64,000 bases of DNA from an uncultured Amylibacter sp. Its GTDB lineage: Bacteria; Pseudomonadota; Alphaproteobacteria; Rhodobacterales; Rhodobacteraceae. The notes below the pieces were generated by a model. That model saw only the letters and a program-made list of their open reading frames with translations. It searched no databases and was not told where the DNA came from. Shown here in pieces: positions 44,543 to 54,066 of this stretch; within the stretch, counting starts at the first letter, position 1, and every line of letters begins with the position of its first letter. The position numbers were made by a program, and so were the translations under genes. The stretch lies in contig OX044354.1 of assembly GCA_943846615.1 (NCBI GenBank), forward strand, positions 2,373,001 through 2,437,000, given 5' to 3'.

Positions 44543-44598
44543 CGATTTGTCTCGCCCGCCCGCGCTAAAGCGTGGAATATGGTTTGTGTATCGTTATT

Positions 44599-45672
44599 TC
44601 AAGGCTTCTGAAAATGCTTAGACAGCTTCAAACCCTGTCCCTGATAATTCGATTTCAAATCCGCGCCATACAAAACATCGGGTACATCCGCCATGCGTTC
44701 ATACACCAAACGCCCCACAGATTGCCCATGTTCCAGCGCAAACGGCGCCTCGTGACAGCGCACTTCTAATACGCCACGCGAACCCGAACCACCCGCGCCA
44801 GCATTGCCAAATCCGGGATCAAAGAAACCCGCATAATGCACCCGAAACTCGCCAACCATGGCCAAATACGGCGCCATTTCGGCGGCGCAATTGGGTGGGA
44901 TGTGAACCGCTTCGCGGCTGACTAAAATGTAAAATGCTCCGGGATCTAAAATGATCCGTTTGTCTGTTGCGTAAACGGGTTCCCAGTATTCATCGACAGG
45001 GTAATGATTGATATTATCCAAATCAATCAATCCAGTATGGGGTTTCGCGCGGTATCCAACCAAACCATTGGGTAAATCCAGATCAACGGAAAAACCCAAA
45101 CCCTGATCAATCTGCGCAAGCCCATCAACCAACCCAATATCATTATGCATCGCGGTCAATTCCGCGTCCGATAGCATCGCTTTGCCCGAACGGAATCGAA
45201 TTTGGTTCAAACGCATTCCGGGGCGCACCAACACGGAAAAACTACGCGGTGAAATTTCGGCGTAAAGCGGGCCCGTATACCCTGCCTCAATCCGATCAAA
45301 CTCGATGCCATTGTCGACGATACATCGCGTGAATAAATCCAAACGCCCCGTCGAACTCTTGGCATTGGCAACCGCATTCACATCATCGGGCAGGTCCAGC
45401 GATTCCATCAAAGGCACCACATAAACACAGCCCTTTTCCAAAACCGCCCCATCGGTCAAATCGACCTCGTGCATCTGAAAATCCGCCAAGCGATCCGCCA
45501 CCGTATTCCCAGCACCAGCCAAAAACGATGCGCGCACACGGTACGCCTTGCGGCCCAGTCGTAAATCCAAACTGGCAGGTTGCACTTGGTCCGCAGGGCA
45601 GGGATCAGTCACGCTGATTTGGCCGTTGGCCAGCATCGCTTCGATGGTTTGACTTGGTAATACGCCTGTCAT
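44599..45672 (-). CDS. dcd: 2'-deoxycytidine 5'-triphosphate deaminase, long form
   Basis: A 357-residue dCTP deaminase of the alphaproteobacterial type with two dUTPase-like halves: the first has VQPASLDLRLGRKAYRV and AKSSTGRLDLFTRCIVDNG, the second FYILVSREAVHIPPNCAAEMAP and HYAGFFDPGFG. Ordinary Dcd is about 190 residues; this long form contains fused N- and C-terminal domains. It deaminates dCTP to dUTP for thymidylate supply. It lies downstream of tRNA-Pro on the same strand. Confidence 0.92.
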   Translation of the reverse strand: MTGVLPSQTIEAMLANGQISVTDPCPADQVQPASLDLRLGRKAYRVRASFLAGAGNTVADRLADFQMHEVDLTDGAVLEKGCVYVVPLMESLDLPDDVNAVANAKSSTGRLDLFTRCIVDNGIEFDRIEAGYTGPLYAEISPRSFSVLVRPGMRLNQIRFRSGKAMLSDAELTAMHNDIGLVDGLAQIDQGLGFSVDLDLPNGLVGYRAKPHTGLIDLDNINHYPVDEYWEPVYATDKRIILDPGAFYILVSREAVHIPPNCAAEMAPYLAMVGEFRVHYAGFFDPGFGNAGAGGSGSRGVLEVRCHEAPFALEHGQSVGRLVYERMADVPDVLYGADLKSNYQGQGLKLSKHFQKP

Positions 45673-45713
45673 AACGTCAATGTCCCCCAGGGTGTGCCCA
45701 TAAGGGCAGAGTT

Positions 45714-45790
45714 TGGTCGGGCTAGCAGGGTTCGAACCTGCGACCTCTCGTCCCCCAGACGAACGCGCTACCAGACTGCGCTATAGCCCG
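45714..45790 (-). tRNA. tRNA-Pro (anticodon GGG)
   Basis: A 77-nt cloverleaf read on the minus strand: acceptor CGGGCTA pairs with TAGCCCG, D-arm GCGC/GCGC, anticodon stem TTCGT/ACGAG with loop CTGGGGG (anticodon GGG), T-arm GCAGG-TTCGAAC-CCTGC, discriminator A and genomically encoded CCA (45714-45716). All stems pair well. It has its own promoter just upstream. Confidence 0.96.
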
Positions 45791-45800
45791 ACTAAGGCTG

Positions 45801-45828
45801 GTTATATCTGTGAATTTCGGGGGCGCAA
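45801..45828 (-). promoter_or_regulatory. tRNA-Pro promoter
   Basis: On the minus strand TTGCGC (-35, 45828-45823), a 16-bp spacer and TATAAC (-10, 45806-45801), with the tRNA 5' end 10 bp beyond the -10. Lies between the merR stop and the tRNA. Confidence 0.6.
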
Positions 45829-45841
45829 GTGTGAAATCCGA

Positions 45842-46573
45842 TCAAAGAGATTCCAACCGACGTTTCATACGGTTTCTGATGCGTTGCAGTTGAAAATACA
45901 TATCCTCGATGTCCAAAATACGATCATTGGCTATCTGCGCACGTGATTTCAATTGGCCCAAGGATACTGACACATCTGTTGCGGCCTCCTGGCGACCCAC
46001 GTCGTCATCGCGGTTGCGCGAAATGGCATTGCTGATTACATCACGCGCGGATGTTTCGCGTTCCTCGGCCTCTTGTAAAACCAATGGCTCCACGGGCGCT
46101 GGCTCCAATTTCAACGGTGCACCCTGCGAAGCTGTTGTATCCAACACTAACGGCGCCGGCTCTGCGGGTTTCACTTCGGTATCCAATTGTAATGTATCTG
46201 TTGGCGTTTCTTCGGGCTTTGCTTCTACCTGCTTTTCAGTAACTTTGGCCTCTGCGGCGGCCTTGCGTTTCTTACGACGGCCCTTTTCAGGGAACACAGG
46301 TTCAGGTGAATACGCTTCTACCGCTGCTTCGCCCTCGGTTTTGATCATCTCCTTGACGGATGCAATTGTGGTGCCTTTGTCGTGCAACAAATGCTTGATC
46401 CCGCCGATCAATTTCAAATCTTCGGGACGGTAATAGCGTCTTCCGCCTGCGCGCTTTACGGGTTTGATTTGTGGAAATTTGCTCTCCCAGAACCGCAGAA
46501 CATGGGACGGCGTGTCCAGCCAATCCGAAACTTCGGTGATGGTGCGAAATGCCTGTGCTTTTTTACGTGCCAT
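45842..46573 (-). CDS. MerR family transcriptional regulator
   Basis: A 243-residue regulator with an N-terminal MerR winged helix (about 5-80; [45 protein letters not shown]) and a long Glu/Pro/Lys-rich middle (about 90-190) before a short C-terminal helix region ([33 protein letters not shown]). No metal- or drug-binding cysteine motif is seen. The location directly downstream of ihfA is conserved in alphaproteobacteria; target genes are unknown. Confidence 0.9.
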   Translation of the reverse strand: MARKKAQAFRTITEVSDWLDTPSHVLRFWESKFPQIKPVKRAGGRRYYRPEDLKLIGGIKHLLHDKGTTIASVKEMIKTEGEAAVEAYSPEPVFPEKGRRKKRKAAAEAKVTEKQVEAKPEETPTDTLQLDTEVKPAEPAPLVLDTTASQGAPLKLEPAPVEPLVLQEAEERETSARDVISNAISRNRDDDVGRQEAATDVSVSLGQLKSRAQIANDRILDIEDMYFQLQRIRNRMKRRLESL

Positions 46574-46584
46574 TTTTGGCCTGC

Positions 46585-46884
46585 TTATTTGTTGCCCGCG
46601 GCGACTCTGTGCTTCATCGTGTGTGATGGGCGAAAGGACAGAACCCGGCGGGGATGGATTGGAACTTCTTCGCCGGTCTTGGGGTTGCGTCCAACACGTG
46701 CGGTCTTATCGCGAATGTTAAACGTCCCGAAAGAAGAGATTTTGACGTTTTCACCACGCACCAACGCATCAGAGATGTGTTGCAAAACGCTTTCGACTAA
46801 ATCAGCCGATTCATTGCGTGATAATCCGACTTCCTCGAACACAGCTTCCGCTAGGTCCATACGTGTCAATGTTTCATCGGACAT
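46585..46884 (-). CDS. ihfA: Integration host factor subunit alpha
   Basis: A 99-residue DNA-bending protein of the HU/IHF family; the arm segment [24 protein letters not shown] with the Pro intercalation site and [13 protein letters not shown] ending mark IHF-alpha. AGGGGG about 8 nt before the ATG. It has a promoter of its own and is separated from fabH by a terminator; merR follows 11 bp later. Confidence 0.94.
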   Translation of the reverse strand: MSDETLTRMDLAEAVFEEVGLSRNESADLVESVLQHISDALVRGENVKISSFGTFNIRDKTARVGRNPKTGEEVPIHPRRVLSFRPSHTMKHRVAAGNK

Positions 46885-46909
46885 TCAAAATTCCCCCTAA
46901 ATCTGGGTT

Positions 46910-46939
46910 AAAGTATTTTCATATAGGGCGACAAGTCAA
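46910..46939 (-). promoter_or_regulatory. ihfA promoter
   Basis: Minus-strand TTGACT (46939-46934), 18-bp spacer, TACTTT (46915-46910), 26-31 bp before the ihfA ATG. The -35 abuts the T-tract of the fabH terminator. Confidence 0.45.
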
Positions 46940-46941
46940 CT

Positions 46942-46970
46942 AAAACAGGTGTTTAGCACTCAAAAACCTG
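46942..46970 (-). terminator. Terminator of the plsX-fabH transcript
   Basis: On the minus strand CAGGT (46970-46966) pairs with ACCTG (46950-46946), extended by a TTT/AAA pairing after one mismatch, followed by TTTT (46945-46942). It starts 2 bp after the fabH stop. Confidence 0.6.
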
Positions 46971-46971
46971 C

Positions 46972-47943
46972 TTACCAGCGGAAAACCACCGCTCCCCAGG
47001 CCAATCCACCGCCAATTGCCTCGGTCAGGATCAGGTTTCCGCGTTTAATTTGCCCTGCCTTCACCGCCACAGACAGTGCCAAGGGAATCGATGCCGCTGA
47101 TGTATTGCCGTGATCTTGGACGGTCAAAACGACCTTATCCATTGAAACGCCCATCTTTTTGGCGGTGCTTTTGATGATCCGTAGGTTTGCCTGATGCGGC
47201 ACAACCCAGTCAACGTCATCGCTGGTTACTCCCGCACGTTCCATGCAAATCTCGCCAGCGGCCGCCAATTTGGAAACCGCGTGTTTGAATACCTCTTGGC
47301 CCTGCATACGCAAAACGCCCGTTGTTTGGGTGCTGGAAACACCACCATCCACATACAACAGATCGTTATATTTACCGTCCGAACTTAACTCACAGCCCAA
47401 AATGCCACGATCGGCACTGGTGCCTTCGCATTCCTGCGCCTCTAATATCACCGCACCTGCACCATCACCGAACAATACGCAAGTTGTGCGATCTTCCCAG
47501 TTCATGATGCGTGAAAACGTTTCCGCGCCAATCACCAAGGCGCGTTTTGATTGCCCTGCCAGGATCAACGAATTCGCGGTGGTCATGGCAAATGCGAAAC
47601 CGGCGCAAACCGCCTGAACGTCAAATGCAAACCCATGGGACATGCCTAAACCGGCCTGAACCTTGGTGGCGGTGGATGGGAACGTTTGATCCGGCGTCGA
47701 TGTGGCCAACACGATCGTATCAATATCGCTGGCATCAATGCCTGCATTGTCCAACGCGTCACGCGCTGCCGCAATGGCCAAATCGGACGTCAATTCACCA
47801 TCCGCTGCGTAATGGCGGCGTTCGATCCCCGTGCGGGTTACGATCCACTCATCACTTGTATCAACAGTCTTCGCCAGTTCCGAATTCGTCACGACATTTT
47901 CGGGTAAATAGTGCCCCGCACCGATTGGAACTGCTCTGATCAT
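46972..47943 (-). CDS. fabH: Beta-ketoacyl-ACP synthase III
   Basis: A 323-residue condensing enzyme starting fatty-acid synthesis from acetyl-CoA and malonyl-ACP. The catalytic triad is visible: Cys113 in [12 protein letters not shown], His in VPHQANLRI and Asn in [14 protein letters not shown]. It follows plsX by 7 bp, as in most bacteria. Confidence 0.97.
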   Translation of the reverse strand: MIRAVPIGAGHYLPENVVTNSELAKTVDTSDEWIVTRTGIERRHYAADGELTSDLAIAAARDALDNAGIDASDIDTIVLATSTPDQTFPSTATKVQAGLGMSHGFAFDVQAVCAGFAFAMTTANSLILAGQSKRALVIGAETFSRIMNWEDRTTCVLFGDGAGAVILEAQECEGTSADRGILGCELSSDGKYNDLLYVDGGVSSTQTTGVLRMQGQEVFKHAVSKLAAAGEICMERAGVTSDDVDWVVPHQANLRIIKSTAKKMGVSMDKVVLTVQDHGNTSAASIPLALSVAVKAGQIKRGNLILTEAIGGGLAWGAVVFRW

Positions 47944-47950
47944 TGGTATC

Positions 47951-49048
47951 TCAACTCTTTGTTACGTGTGGTTCACTGTCGCCGCCTAAGCCCGCAGATG
48001 CAACCCGTACAGCCAATTTTTCGCTGAAATTCTCAGCAGCTAAATCATAGGCCAGCGTAATTGCCGCCGCAATGCCCGTCGCATCCGCACCACCATGTGA
48101 TTTCACAACCGTACCGTTCAACCCCAAAAACACGCCGCCATTTTTACGACGTGGATCAATACGACGACTGAAACGTTTCAACGGAACAATCGCAAATAGC
48201 GCACCCAGACGGGACAACAATGTGGCCTTAAAACTCTCGCGCATGGCTGTGCCAATCATATTCGCGGTGCCTTCGCCAGTTTTCAGTGCGATGTTGCCTG
48301 TAAACCCATCCGTCACAATCACATCTACGGTATCGGACGGGATATCATTCCCCTCGACGAAACCAACATATTCGTAATCGCCACCATCAAAGGTCTCAGA
48401 GATCAGCTCGTGCGCCTCTTTCAACTCTGGGCGACCTTTGTGTTCCTCTGTGCCAACATTCAGCAATCCAACACGCGGGCGTTTCAGCCCAAACCCATTG
48501 CGGGCATAGGACGCACCCATCAGGGCATATTTCAACAAATCAGGCGCATCGGCGCGAATATCCGCGCCAACGTCCAACATCACATTAAATCCGCTGGCAT
48601 TGCGTGACGGCCACAGAATCGCAATCGCGGGGCGGTAAACGCCGGGCAGTTTGCGCAATCGTAACATCGAAATCGCCATCAATGCGCCCGTGTTGCCACA
48701 CGAAACGGCGGCATCGGCATCCTTGGCCTTCACGGCCTCAACCGTGCCCCACATGGAACTGTTCTTGCCGTTACGCATTGCATGGCTCGGCTTGTCGTCC
48801 ATGGTGATGACATCGGCGGCATGGCGCACTTCGTATTTGCCAGACAGGTTTTTACGTTTGGCCAATAATGGTGCCAACTGTGCCTGATCGCCATGTACGA
48901 TGAATTTGATGTTTGGATATGTTTGGGCCGCTTTGGCCATACCTGAAACAACCGCACCGCATCCCTTATCGCCGCCCATGGCGTCAACAGAAATAACAAT
49001 GTTTGGGGTGTCTTGGGTGGGACTGATCCTATTCGCGGTCTCGCTCAT
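47951..49048 (-). CDS. plsX: Phosphate acyltransferase PlsX
   Basis: A 365-residue enzyme making acyl-phosphate from acyl-ACP, first step of the PlsX/PlsY phospholipid route. [12 protein letters not shown] at the start, [30 protein letters not shown] and [14 protein letters not shown] are characteristic. rpmF lies 21 bp upstream, fabH 7 bp downstream, the conserved order linking ribosome and lipid synthesis. Confidence 0.96.
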   Translation of the reverse strand: MSETANRISPTQDTPNIVISVDAMGGDKGCGAVVSGMAKAAQTYPNIKFIVHGDQAQLAPLLAKRKNLSGKYEVRHAADVITMDDKPSHAMRNGKNSSMWGTVEAVKAKDADAAVSCGNTGALMAISMLRLRKLPGVYRPAIAILWPSRNASGFNVMLDVGADIRADAPDLLKYALMGASYARNGFGLKRPRVGLLNVGTEEHKGRPELKEAHELISETFDGGDYEYVGFVEGNDIPSDTVDVIVTDGFTGNIALKTGEGTANMIGTAMRESFKATLLSRLGALFAIVPLKRFSRRIDPRRKNGGVFLGLNGTVVKSHGGADATGIAAAITLAYDLAAENFSEKLAVRVASAGLGGDSEPHVTKS

Positions 49049-49069
49049 GCTGGATCAGTCCCTAATTTT

Positions 49070-49276
49070 TTATGCTGCGTCGTCGTCTAGATCGATGTCG
49101 TCAGCGATCGCAATCACTTCGCGGTCATCATAGTGACCACATGCGCCACAAACGTGGTGCGGGCGTTTCAATTCGCCACAGTTTGCGCATTCATTTGGGT
49201 TGCCAGCAACCAATGAATCATGTGAACGACGGTTTCCGCGACGAGAGCGGGTAATCTTACTTTTAGGGACAGCCAT
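49070..49276 (-). CDS. rpmF: 50S ribosomal protein L32
   Basis: A 68-residue ribosomal protein: [20 protein letters not shown] with a zinc-ribbon [19 protein letters not shown] (two CxxC pairs intact) and an acidic C-terminus ([10 protein letters not shown]). First gene of rpmF-plsX-fabH. The usual partner, the DUF177 gene, is separated from it by an unrelated frame on the opposite strand. Confidence 0.97.
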   Translation of the reverse strand: MAVPKSKITRSRRGNRRSHDSLVAGNPNECANCGELKRPHHVCGACGHYDDREVIAIADDIDLDDDAA

Positions 49277-49382
49277 GTCACTACCTCGAAATAAAAGGCT
49301 TACGCCTTGTGCGATGCAGAGCTTTTGGACATGTATATGTCTCTCCGACTCTACCTGAATGAAGAGCCGCGAACATACAAAA

Positions 49383-49413
49383 ATTATACGAATTCACAAG
49401 CCCTATAATGCAA
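49383..49413 (-). promoter_or_regulatory. Candidate rpmF-plsX-fabH promoter
   Basis: Minus-strand TATAAT (49388-49383), a perfect -10, with TTGCAT (49413-49408) 19 bp upstream; the start would give a leader of about 100 nt before rpmF, containing a small AAGGC-GTAA-GCCTT hairpin. The long spacer keeps confidence moderate. Confidence 0.45.
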
Positions 49414-49534
49414 AAATTTCCTGCACTGTTGATTTACCTTATACGCTATTGTGGGCGCGTGTAAATTAAATGCGGCTTTGGGGGTGTTTTGTGGTTAAAA
49501 CAGGCATAATGATTTGCAGAAATGAGATGACAAA

Positions 49535-49738
49535 TTGATTTTTAAACTGTTCATTAGATTAATTGGTATCGGTGCGATTTTAGGATCAATACACTTTTAT
49601 TATATTTCACTTATAATGTTTGTAGACGGTATGAGGATCGAAACACCGGACAACCTCGCATGGGGAATATCCTTTGCATTTTTTCTATGCGGTAGTTTTC
49701 TGCTGGTTATCGCCTTGTCTATTTATAAAAAGCTCTAA
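49535..49738 (+). CDS. 67-residue two-segment membrane protein (tentative)
   Basis: A short frame with two hydrophobic segments (about 4-27 and 41-63) and the ending SIYKKL. Start codon would be TTG at 49535 with GAGATG 6 nt upstream, a weak signal. It sits on the opposite strand between rpmF and the DUF177 gene and is strongly A/T-rich. No homologue is recognised. Membrane-like composition favours it being real, but it may be a chance frame. Confidence 0.4.
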   Translation: MIFKLFIRLIGIGAILGSIHFYYISLIMFVDGMRIETPDNLAWGISFAFFLCGSFLLVIALSIYKKL

Positions 49739-49834
49739 AGCCAGTGAAGGGTGGTTTAGAATAAACGAAGTTGTTTTGCTTAGCGAATAAATCGTTTTTA
49801 ACAAAAGTAATTTAAAATCAAATCCTTAACCCCA

Positions 49835-49850
49835 TGTCCCCATGGGGACA
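49835..49850. repeat. Palindrome, copy 2 of the GTCCCCATGGGGAC element
   Basis: TGTCCCCATGGGGACA, part of a 19-base identity (to 49853) with 13929-13947. Again it lies between convergent genes, 6 bp from the stop of the DUF177 gene. Confidence 0.7.
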
Positions 49851-49856
49851 CCGCAA

Positions 49857-50414
49857 TCACTCTTCCATTTTCGCCTTCAACGCCGCCAATCCCGCGAACG
49901 GTTTTACCGCATCATCCGTCAACGGTTCCACCCCATCAGGGGCCGCCAGAACATTATCCAATTCCTCACCATCCTTGCGCGGGAAATCGTCCAAATTCAA
50001 TGTCACCGTTTCCAATGCCAAATCCAACAGGTTGATCTCGGCTGGGATTTCCTCGGCCTCGGCATCCAAATCCTCTTCCGATGTTAATTCCGCATCATAA
50101 GCCGCGAAATCATTCAAATAACGCCGCTCAATTTCCACATCCAGTCGTGTTTTCACATCTTCCAATGTCACAACACACCCCTGAACCGCACTGGCACCCA
50201 CCGTGGCCGACAGTCGCCAATCCTTACCGCCTTCGGCTATAATCTGACCTTTGATCGACAGTTTCGACAGGGCGCGTAATTCCAAATCACCCAAATACGC
50301 TGCAACATCACCCGCGTCCCAGCGCAGATCAAACCGAAACGGTTTATTCTGAGACAACTCAGAGATGACCAGAATTGCTTTATTGGGTGACTTTTTGTCC
50401 GAAACGCCGCTCAT
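49857..50414 (-). CDS. DUF177 (YceD family) protein
   Basis: A 185-residue YceD-type protein, often needed for 23S rRNA maturation or normal rRNA levels. Pattern: RFDLRWDAGDVAAYLGDLELRALSKLSIKGQI, the Cys in QGCVVTLEDVKTRLDVEIERRYL and an acidic middle (LTSEEDLDAEAEEIP). The frame opens at 50474, but AGGAA about 10 nt before the ATG at 50414 and the family start favour the shorter form. Divergent from bamE. Confidence 0.88.
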   Translation of the reverse strand: MSGVSDKKSPNKAILVISELSQNKPFRFDLRWDAGDVAAYLGDLELRALSKLSIKGQIIAEGGKDWRLSATVGASAVQGCVVTLEDVKTRLDVEIERRYLNDFAAYDAELTSEEDLDAEAEEIPAEINLLDLALETVTLNLDDFPRKDGEELDNVLAAPDGVEPLTDDAVKPFAGLAALKAKMEE

Positions 50415-50522
50415 TTTGCGAATTCCTTTGATTTGATATTGTGTCAGGGCACAAGTTGTTTGATTGTCGGCCATTCACGGGGTATGTGAATAACAAGGGT
50501 CAGTTAAGGGCGCAAACCAAGA

Positions 50523-50975
50523 ATGTCAAAATCTGCTTTCAAGTTTACTGTGGCAACTGTTGTTGCGTTGTCTGTTTCAGGCTGTACCGCGCAATACCGC
50601 GATCACGGCTATATCCCTGACGAAGTGGATTTGGAACAGGTTGTCGTTGGCGTTGATAACCGCAGTACCGTCCAAGAGGTCTTGGGATCACCATTTGGTT
50701 CAGGCGTGATGGAAGATGGCGCGATTTTCTATATTTCGACCCGCGTAAAACATTACGCATTCTACGAACCCAAAGTGGTTGAACGTGAAATGCTGGTCGT
50801 GACATTCGACGATGAAGATCAAGTCGAAAATATTGAGAAGTTTGGTCTGGAAGACGGTCGTGTCATAACGCTCAGCCGTCGCGTAACAGAGGCCCCCGTA
50901 AAGGGGCCAAAGTTCTTGAAACAGGTTTTGGGTAACTTGGGTAACTTTAACCCGGGCGGCCTGCTGGGCGGTTAA
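50523..50975 (+). CDS. bamE: Outer membrane protein assembly factor BamE (SmpA/OmlA)
   Basis: A 150-residue lipoprotein of the BAM complex. Signal peptide with lipobox VSGC (Cys21), then the BamE domain: [43 protein letters not shown]-terminal Gly/Pro-rich extension ([20 protein letters not shown]) goes beyond the core domain. Divergent from the DUF177 gene; overlaps the msrB stop by 4 bp at its 3' end. Confidence 0.9.
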   Translation: MSKSAFKFTVATVVALSVSGCTAQYRDHGYIPDEVDLEQVVVGVDNRSTVQEVLGSPFGSGVMEDGAIFYISTRVKHYAFYEPKVVEREMLVVTFDDEDQVENIEKFGLEDGRVITLSRRVTEAPVKGPKFLKQVLGNLGNFNPGGLLGG

Positions 50976-51370
50976 CCGTCCTCTTTGGGGGCGAAATTCA
51001 ACGCGACACCATTCATACAGTACCGCAATCCAGTTGGGGCAGGGCCATCTGGGAATACATGCCCCAAATGGGCATCACATGTGGAACAGACAACTTCTGT
51101 ACGACGCATGAACAGTTTGCGATCTTCGACCTCTGAAACATTTTCGCCATCTATGGGCGCGTAAAACGATGGCCAGCCTGTTCCGCTGTCAAACTTTGTG
51201 CCCGCGTCAAACAATGGCGTATTACAGCAAACACATTCAAACGTCCCCGCCGCCTTGGGGAAGTTGTCGTTGGTAAACGCACGTTCCGTACCCGCCTTGC
51301 GCGTTACTTTGTACGCAAGGTCAGACAATTGTTCACGCCATTGGGCATCTGTTTTGGTGATTTTTGGCAT
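50972..51370 (-). CDS. msrB: Peptide-methionine (R)-S-oxide reductase
   Basis: A 132-residue MsrB repairing methionine-R-sulfoxide. Two zinc CxxC pairs ([29 protein letters not shown]) and the catalytic region [11 protein letters not shown] near the end are all present. Stand-alone, convergent with bamE. Confidence 0.96.
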   Translation of the reverse strand: MPKITKTDAQWREQLSDLAYKVTRKAGTERAFTNDNFPKAAGTFECVCCNTPLFDAGTKFDSGTGWPSFYAPIDGENVSEVEDRKLFMRRTEVVCSTCDAHLGHVFPDGPAPTGLRYCMNGVALNFAPKEDG

Positions 51371-51446
51371 AATGTTATATTCCTTCCATACGTTTCAAAT
51401 GAACATAACAATTCCGCTGGTTATAAAACAGATGGATGACGTATAA

Positions 51447-52181
51447 GTGTATGAAATGAAGCAGTTGTTACAAAATCGATATCAGGTGACGTTTGATCGT
51501 GAACCTCAAACACTGGCATCTGCATTGCGCATGCGGGCGGTACATTTTGGAGCAGGGGATGGCGATGAATTCGATTCCATCTCTACCCATGCCGTCATCA
51601 CCGATCAACAGACAGGCCAAGATGTTTGCACCTTTCGATTTTTGCACTTGAAAACAGGTGCTGAAATACTTCGCTCCTATGCAGCACAGTATTATGACTT
51701 GCAAAAGATGGTCGAGTTCCCCGATCCAATCATGGAAATAGGGCGATTTTGCATTGACTTGGAACACGTTGATCCAAACGTTTTACGCATCGCTTGGGCG
51801 GCAATTACGCGTTATGTTGATGCAAATGAGATTGGTTTTTTATGCGGGTGCTCGTCGTTCGAGGGTAATGATTTCACGTCCTATCGGCAGGCGTTTGCCC
51901 TTTTGAAACACCGCCATTTGGCACCAAAAAAATGGCAGCCATTGACGAAATCCTCTGATGTAATTGCATTTGCACAGGATGATACGATCCAAGCGCCGGA
52001 TATACGCCAGGCCAACAAACAAATGCCATCCTTGTTGCGTACATATCTATCGATGGGGGGCTGGGTCAGTGATCATGCGGTGATAGATCGCGCATTAAGC
52101 ACGATCCATGTTTTCACAGGCGTTGAAATTAATACAATTCCAGACGCGCGCAAACGATTGTTGCGCGCCAACGTCGCTTAA
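51447..52181 (+). CDS. Ornithine-acyl-ACP N-acyltransferase-like (OlsB family GNAT)
   Basis: A 244-residue acyltransferase of the OlsB type, which makes lyso-ornithine lipid from 3-hydroxyacyl-ACP and ornithine. The family pattern is visible: [54 protein letters not shown] and [10 protein letters not shown], with [20 protein letters not shown] toward the end. Start is GTG at 51447 or ATG at 51456. The partner O-acyltransferase (OlsA) is not in the window, so lipid role is an inference from family. Confidence 0.82.
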   Translation: MYEMKQLLQNRYQVTFDREPQTLASALRMRAVHFGAGDGDEFDSISTHAVITDQQTGQDVCTFRFLHLKTGAEILRSYAAQYYDLQKMVEFPDPIMEIGRFCIDLEHVDPNVLRIAWAAITRYVDANEIGFLCGCSSFEGNDFTSYRQAFALLKHRHLAPKKWQPLTKSSDVIAFAQDDTIQAPDIRQANKQMPSLLRTYLSMGGWVSDHAVIDRALSTIHVFTGVEINTIPDARKRLLRANVA

Positions 52182-53188
52182 CCGCCAGTATGGCTCATGT
52201 GGCGGGTCATTTGACCGTCCACCGCTTGGCGAGAATAATCAAAATCGTGGCCCTTTGGTTTCTTGGCAATCGCATCATGAATTGCCTGAACCAACACCGC
52301 ATCATCCGCGCTATCACGCATGACTTTGCGCAGATCAACTTGATCTTCTTGGCCCAAACATTGGTACAGTTCGCCAGTACAGGTCAAACGCACACGATTA
52401 CAGCTCTCGCAGAAATTATGTGTCAACGGCGTGATAAATCCGATTTTTTGACCAGTCTCTTCCAAACGCACATACCGCGCTGGGCCGCCAGATTGTTCAT
52501 TGCTGTCGATCAAGGTCCAAGTCTTCGCCAAGCGCGTGCGTAGATCCTTCAACGACCAATATTGATCCAAACGGTCCTCATTCCCGATGTCGCCCATTGG
52601 CATCACCTCGATGAACGTCAAATCCATGTCGCGGCTGGCACACCATTCCACCAGATGCTCCAACTCTTCTTCATTGAACCCTTTCAGCGCGACCGTGTTG
52701 ATTTTAACTCGAATACCCGCATCCAGCGCCGCATCAATACCATCCAACACCTGCGCCAAACGGCCCCAGCGTGTGATATCCGCAAATTTCTTCTCGTCCA
52801 GCGTATCCAGTGAAATATTGATACGCTTCACACCTACCGCGGCCAATTGATCCGCAAAACGACGTAATTGTGATCCGTTCGTGGTTAGCGTCAGCTCTTC
52901 CAGCTCACCGGTTTTTAAGTGGCGCGAAATTGAGGTGAAAAAATCCATGATCCCACGACGTACCAATGGTTCACCACCCGTGATCCGCAATTTCTTCACA
53001 CCTTGGGAAATAAACGCGGAACACATGCGATCCAGCTCTTCCAGCGTCAATAATTCGGCCTTGGGCAGAAAATTCATGTTTTCCGACATGCAATAAACAC
53101 AGCGGAAATCACAGCGATCCGTTACGGATACCCGCAGGTATGTAATGGCGCGGGCGAATGGATCAATCAGTTTGGGTGCATCTGTCAT
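52178..53188 (-). CDS. moaA: GTP 3',8-cyclase MoaA
   Basis: A 336-residue radical SAM enzyme starting molybdenum cofactor synthesis. The N-terminal cluster [11 protein letters not shown] (CxxxCxxC) binds SAM; the C-terminal second cluster cysteines appear in [35 protein letters not shown] is the SAM glycine motif. C-terminus ends GG as required for the GG-dependent 5'-deoxyadenosyl step. Overlaps the convergent OlsB-like gene by 4 bp. Confidence 0.97.
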   Translation of the reverse strand: MTDAPKLIDPFARAITYLRVSVTDRCDFRCVYCMSENMNFLPKAELLTLEELDRMCSAFISQGVKKLRITGGEPLVRRGIMDFFTSISRHLKTGELEELTLTTNGSQLRRFADQLAAVGVKRINISLDTLDEKKFADITRWGRLAQVLDGIDAALDAGIRVKINTVALKGFNEEELEHLVEWCASRDMDLTFIEVMPMGDIGNEDRLDQYWSLKDLRTRLAKTWTLIDSNEQSGGPARYVRLEETGQKIGFITPLTHNFCESCNRVRLTCTGELYQCLGQEDQVDLRKVMRDSADDAVLVQAIHDAIAKKPKGHDFDYSRQAVDGQMTRHMSHTGG

Positions 53189-53229
53189 CCAAGCAGGTTA
53201 TGCGCGCAACCCCCACCGCGCAAGTCCCA

Positions 53230-53904
53230 TCACAGGAATTTGCATGCCTCTTTAGTCGCAAAGGGCTTTAATGCCGCACCGTGGGTTTCCAAAAACGACA
53301 ACATGCGTGGTGCGTCATGTTTCGACAGCGTCGCCAACCAATGCCCAATGGCATTTTGCACCAACCATTCAGAATCAGTCGCCAATTCACCCATCCACGT
53401 CAAAACCTGATCGCGTCGCGCTAAATCATCGGCTTTGGGGTTGTTGAGTTTCGTCAAGGGCAGGGTGATTGTCATCACGGATCGACGTACCCACATATCT
53501 TCATCCTCAACCCAATCCGCAACCTCTGCCATGCGTTCGGGATGCGCCATCAAACGGCGTGCACCCGCGCCACAGGCGGCATCGGCGTAAACGATATGAT
53601 CCAATTCACCGATCCAGCGGATGATTTCTGCCCAAACATGATCGTCTGGATTGATCCGTGCCTGTGTCAACAATTTTGCCGCTACCAAACGGGCCTCGTG
53701 GATATTGCTGTCCCACAGCTCTGCGGCTAACGCAGTGCGCTCTTCGCCATCTACCTGTGTGCGCCATTGTTTGTACAACGCGCCAATTTCATTATTGGAC
53801 ACACCCAAATAAGGACGATCAATCTTAAAAATATTCTGCATCTTGGCGCTGGCGTCTGCATCGCCAAGGGCGGTCAACTGATCAATTGCATCTTGTGGTG
53901 TCAT
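53230..53904 (-). CDS. DNA alkylation repair protein (AlkD-like HEAT repeat)
   Basis: A 224-residue helical protein of the AlkD family, glycosylases for alkylated bases made of HEAT-like repeats. Pattern: NIFKIDRPYLGVSNNEIGALYKQWR, LWDSNIHEARLVAAKLLTQ, WVRRSVMTITLPL and WLVQNAIGHWLATLSKHD. Catalytic acidic and aromatic positions were not checked. Divergent from the DUF1203 gene across a 162-bp gap with a strong dyad. Confidence 0.85.
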   Translation of the reverse strand: MTPQDAIDQLTALGDADASAKMQNIFKIDRPYLGVSNNEIGALYKQWRTQVDGEERTALAAELWDSNIHEARLVAAKLLTQARINPDDHVWAEIIRWIGELDHIVYADAACGAGARRLMAHPERMAEVADWVEDEDMWVRRSVMTITLPLTKLNNPKADDLARRDQVLTWMGELATDSEWLVQNAIGHWLATLSKHDAPRMLSFLETHGAALKPFATKEACKFL

Positions 53905-53957
53905 TTTGATTGTCCTTGGGTAAAGCGCGGCAATAGCGTCTAATGCACCTAATATGG

Positions 53958-53998
53958 TTTGGTATCAAGCGATGAATTTTAATCGTGCTGATACCAAA
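53958..53998. promoter_or_regulatory. Inverted repeat in the AlkD-like/DUF1203 divergent gap
   Basis: TTTGGTATCA (53958-53967) and TGATACCAAA (53989-53998) are perfect complements 21 bp apart, with further inner pairing CGAT/ATCG. Could bind a dimeric regulator controlling both genes or form a leader hairpin for the plus-strand gene. Confidence 0.45.
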
Positions 53999-54066
53999 CA
54001 GCATGTTATGGGTCGGTTTCTGAGGTGTTGATGTTAAGATGAACTTGATTATGAACGGAGAACAAA

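Noticed and set aside
45713..45946. 77-residue plus-strand frame starting MVGLAGFEPATSRPPDERATRLRYSPT
   Set aside because: It is the antisense reading of tRNA-Pro(GGG); this peptide is a well-known spurious product in annotations.
46382..46900. 172-residue plus-strand frame over merR and ihfA
   Set aside because: Opposes two recognised genes and their promoter; no domain visible.
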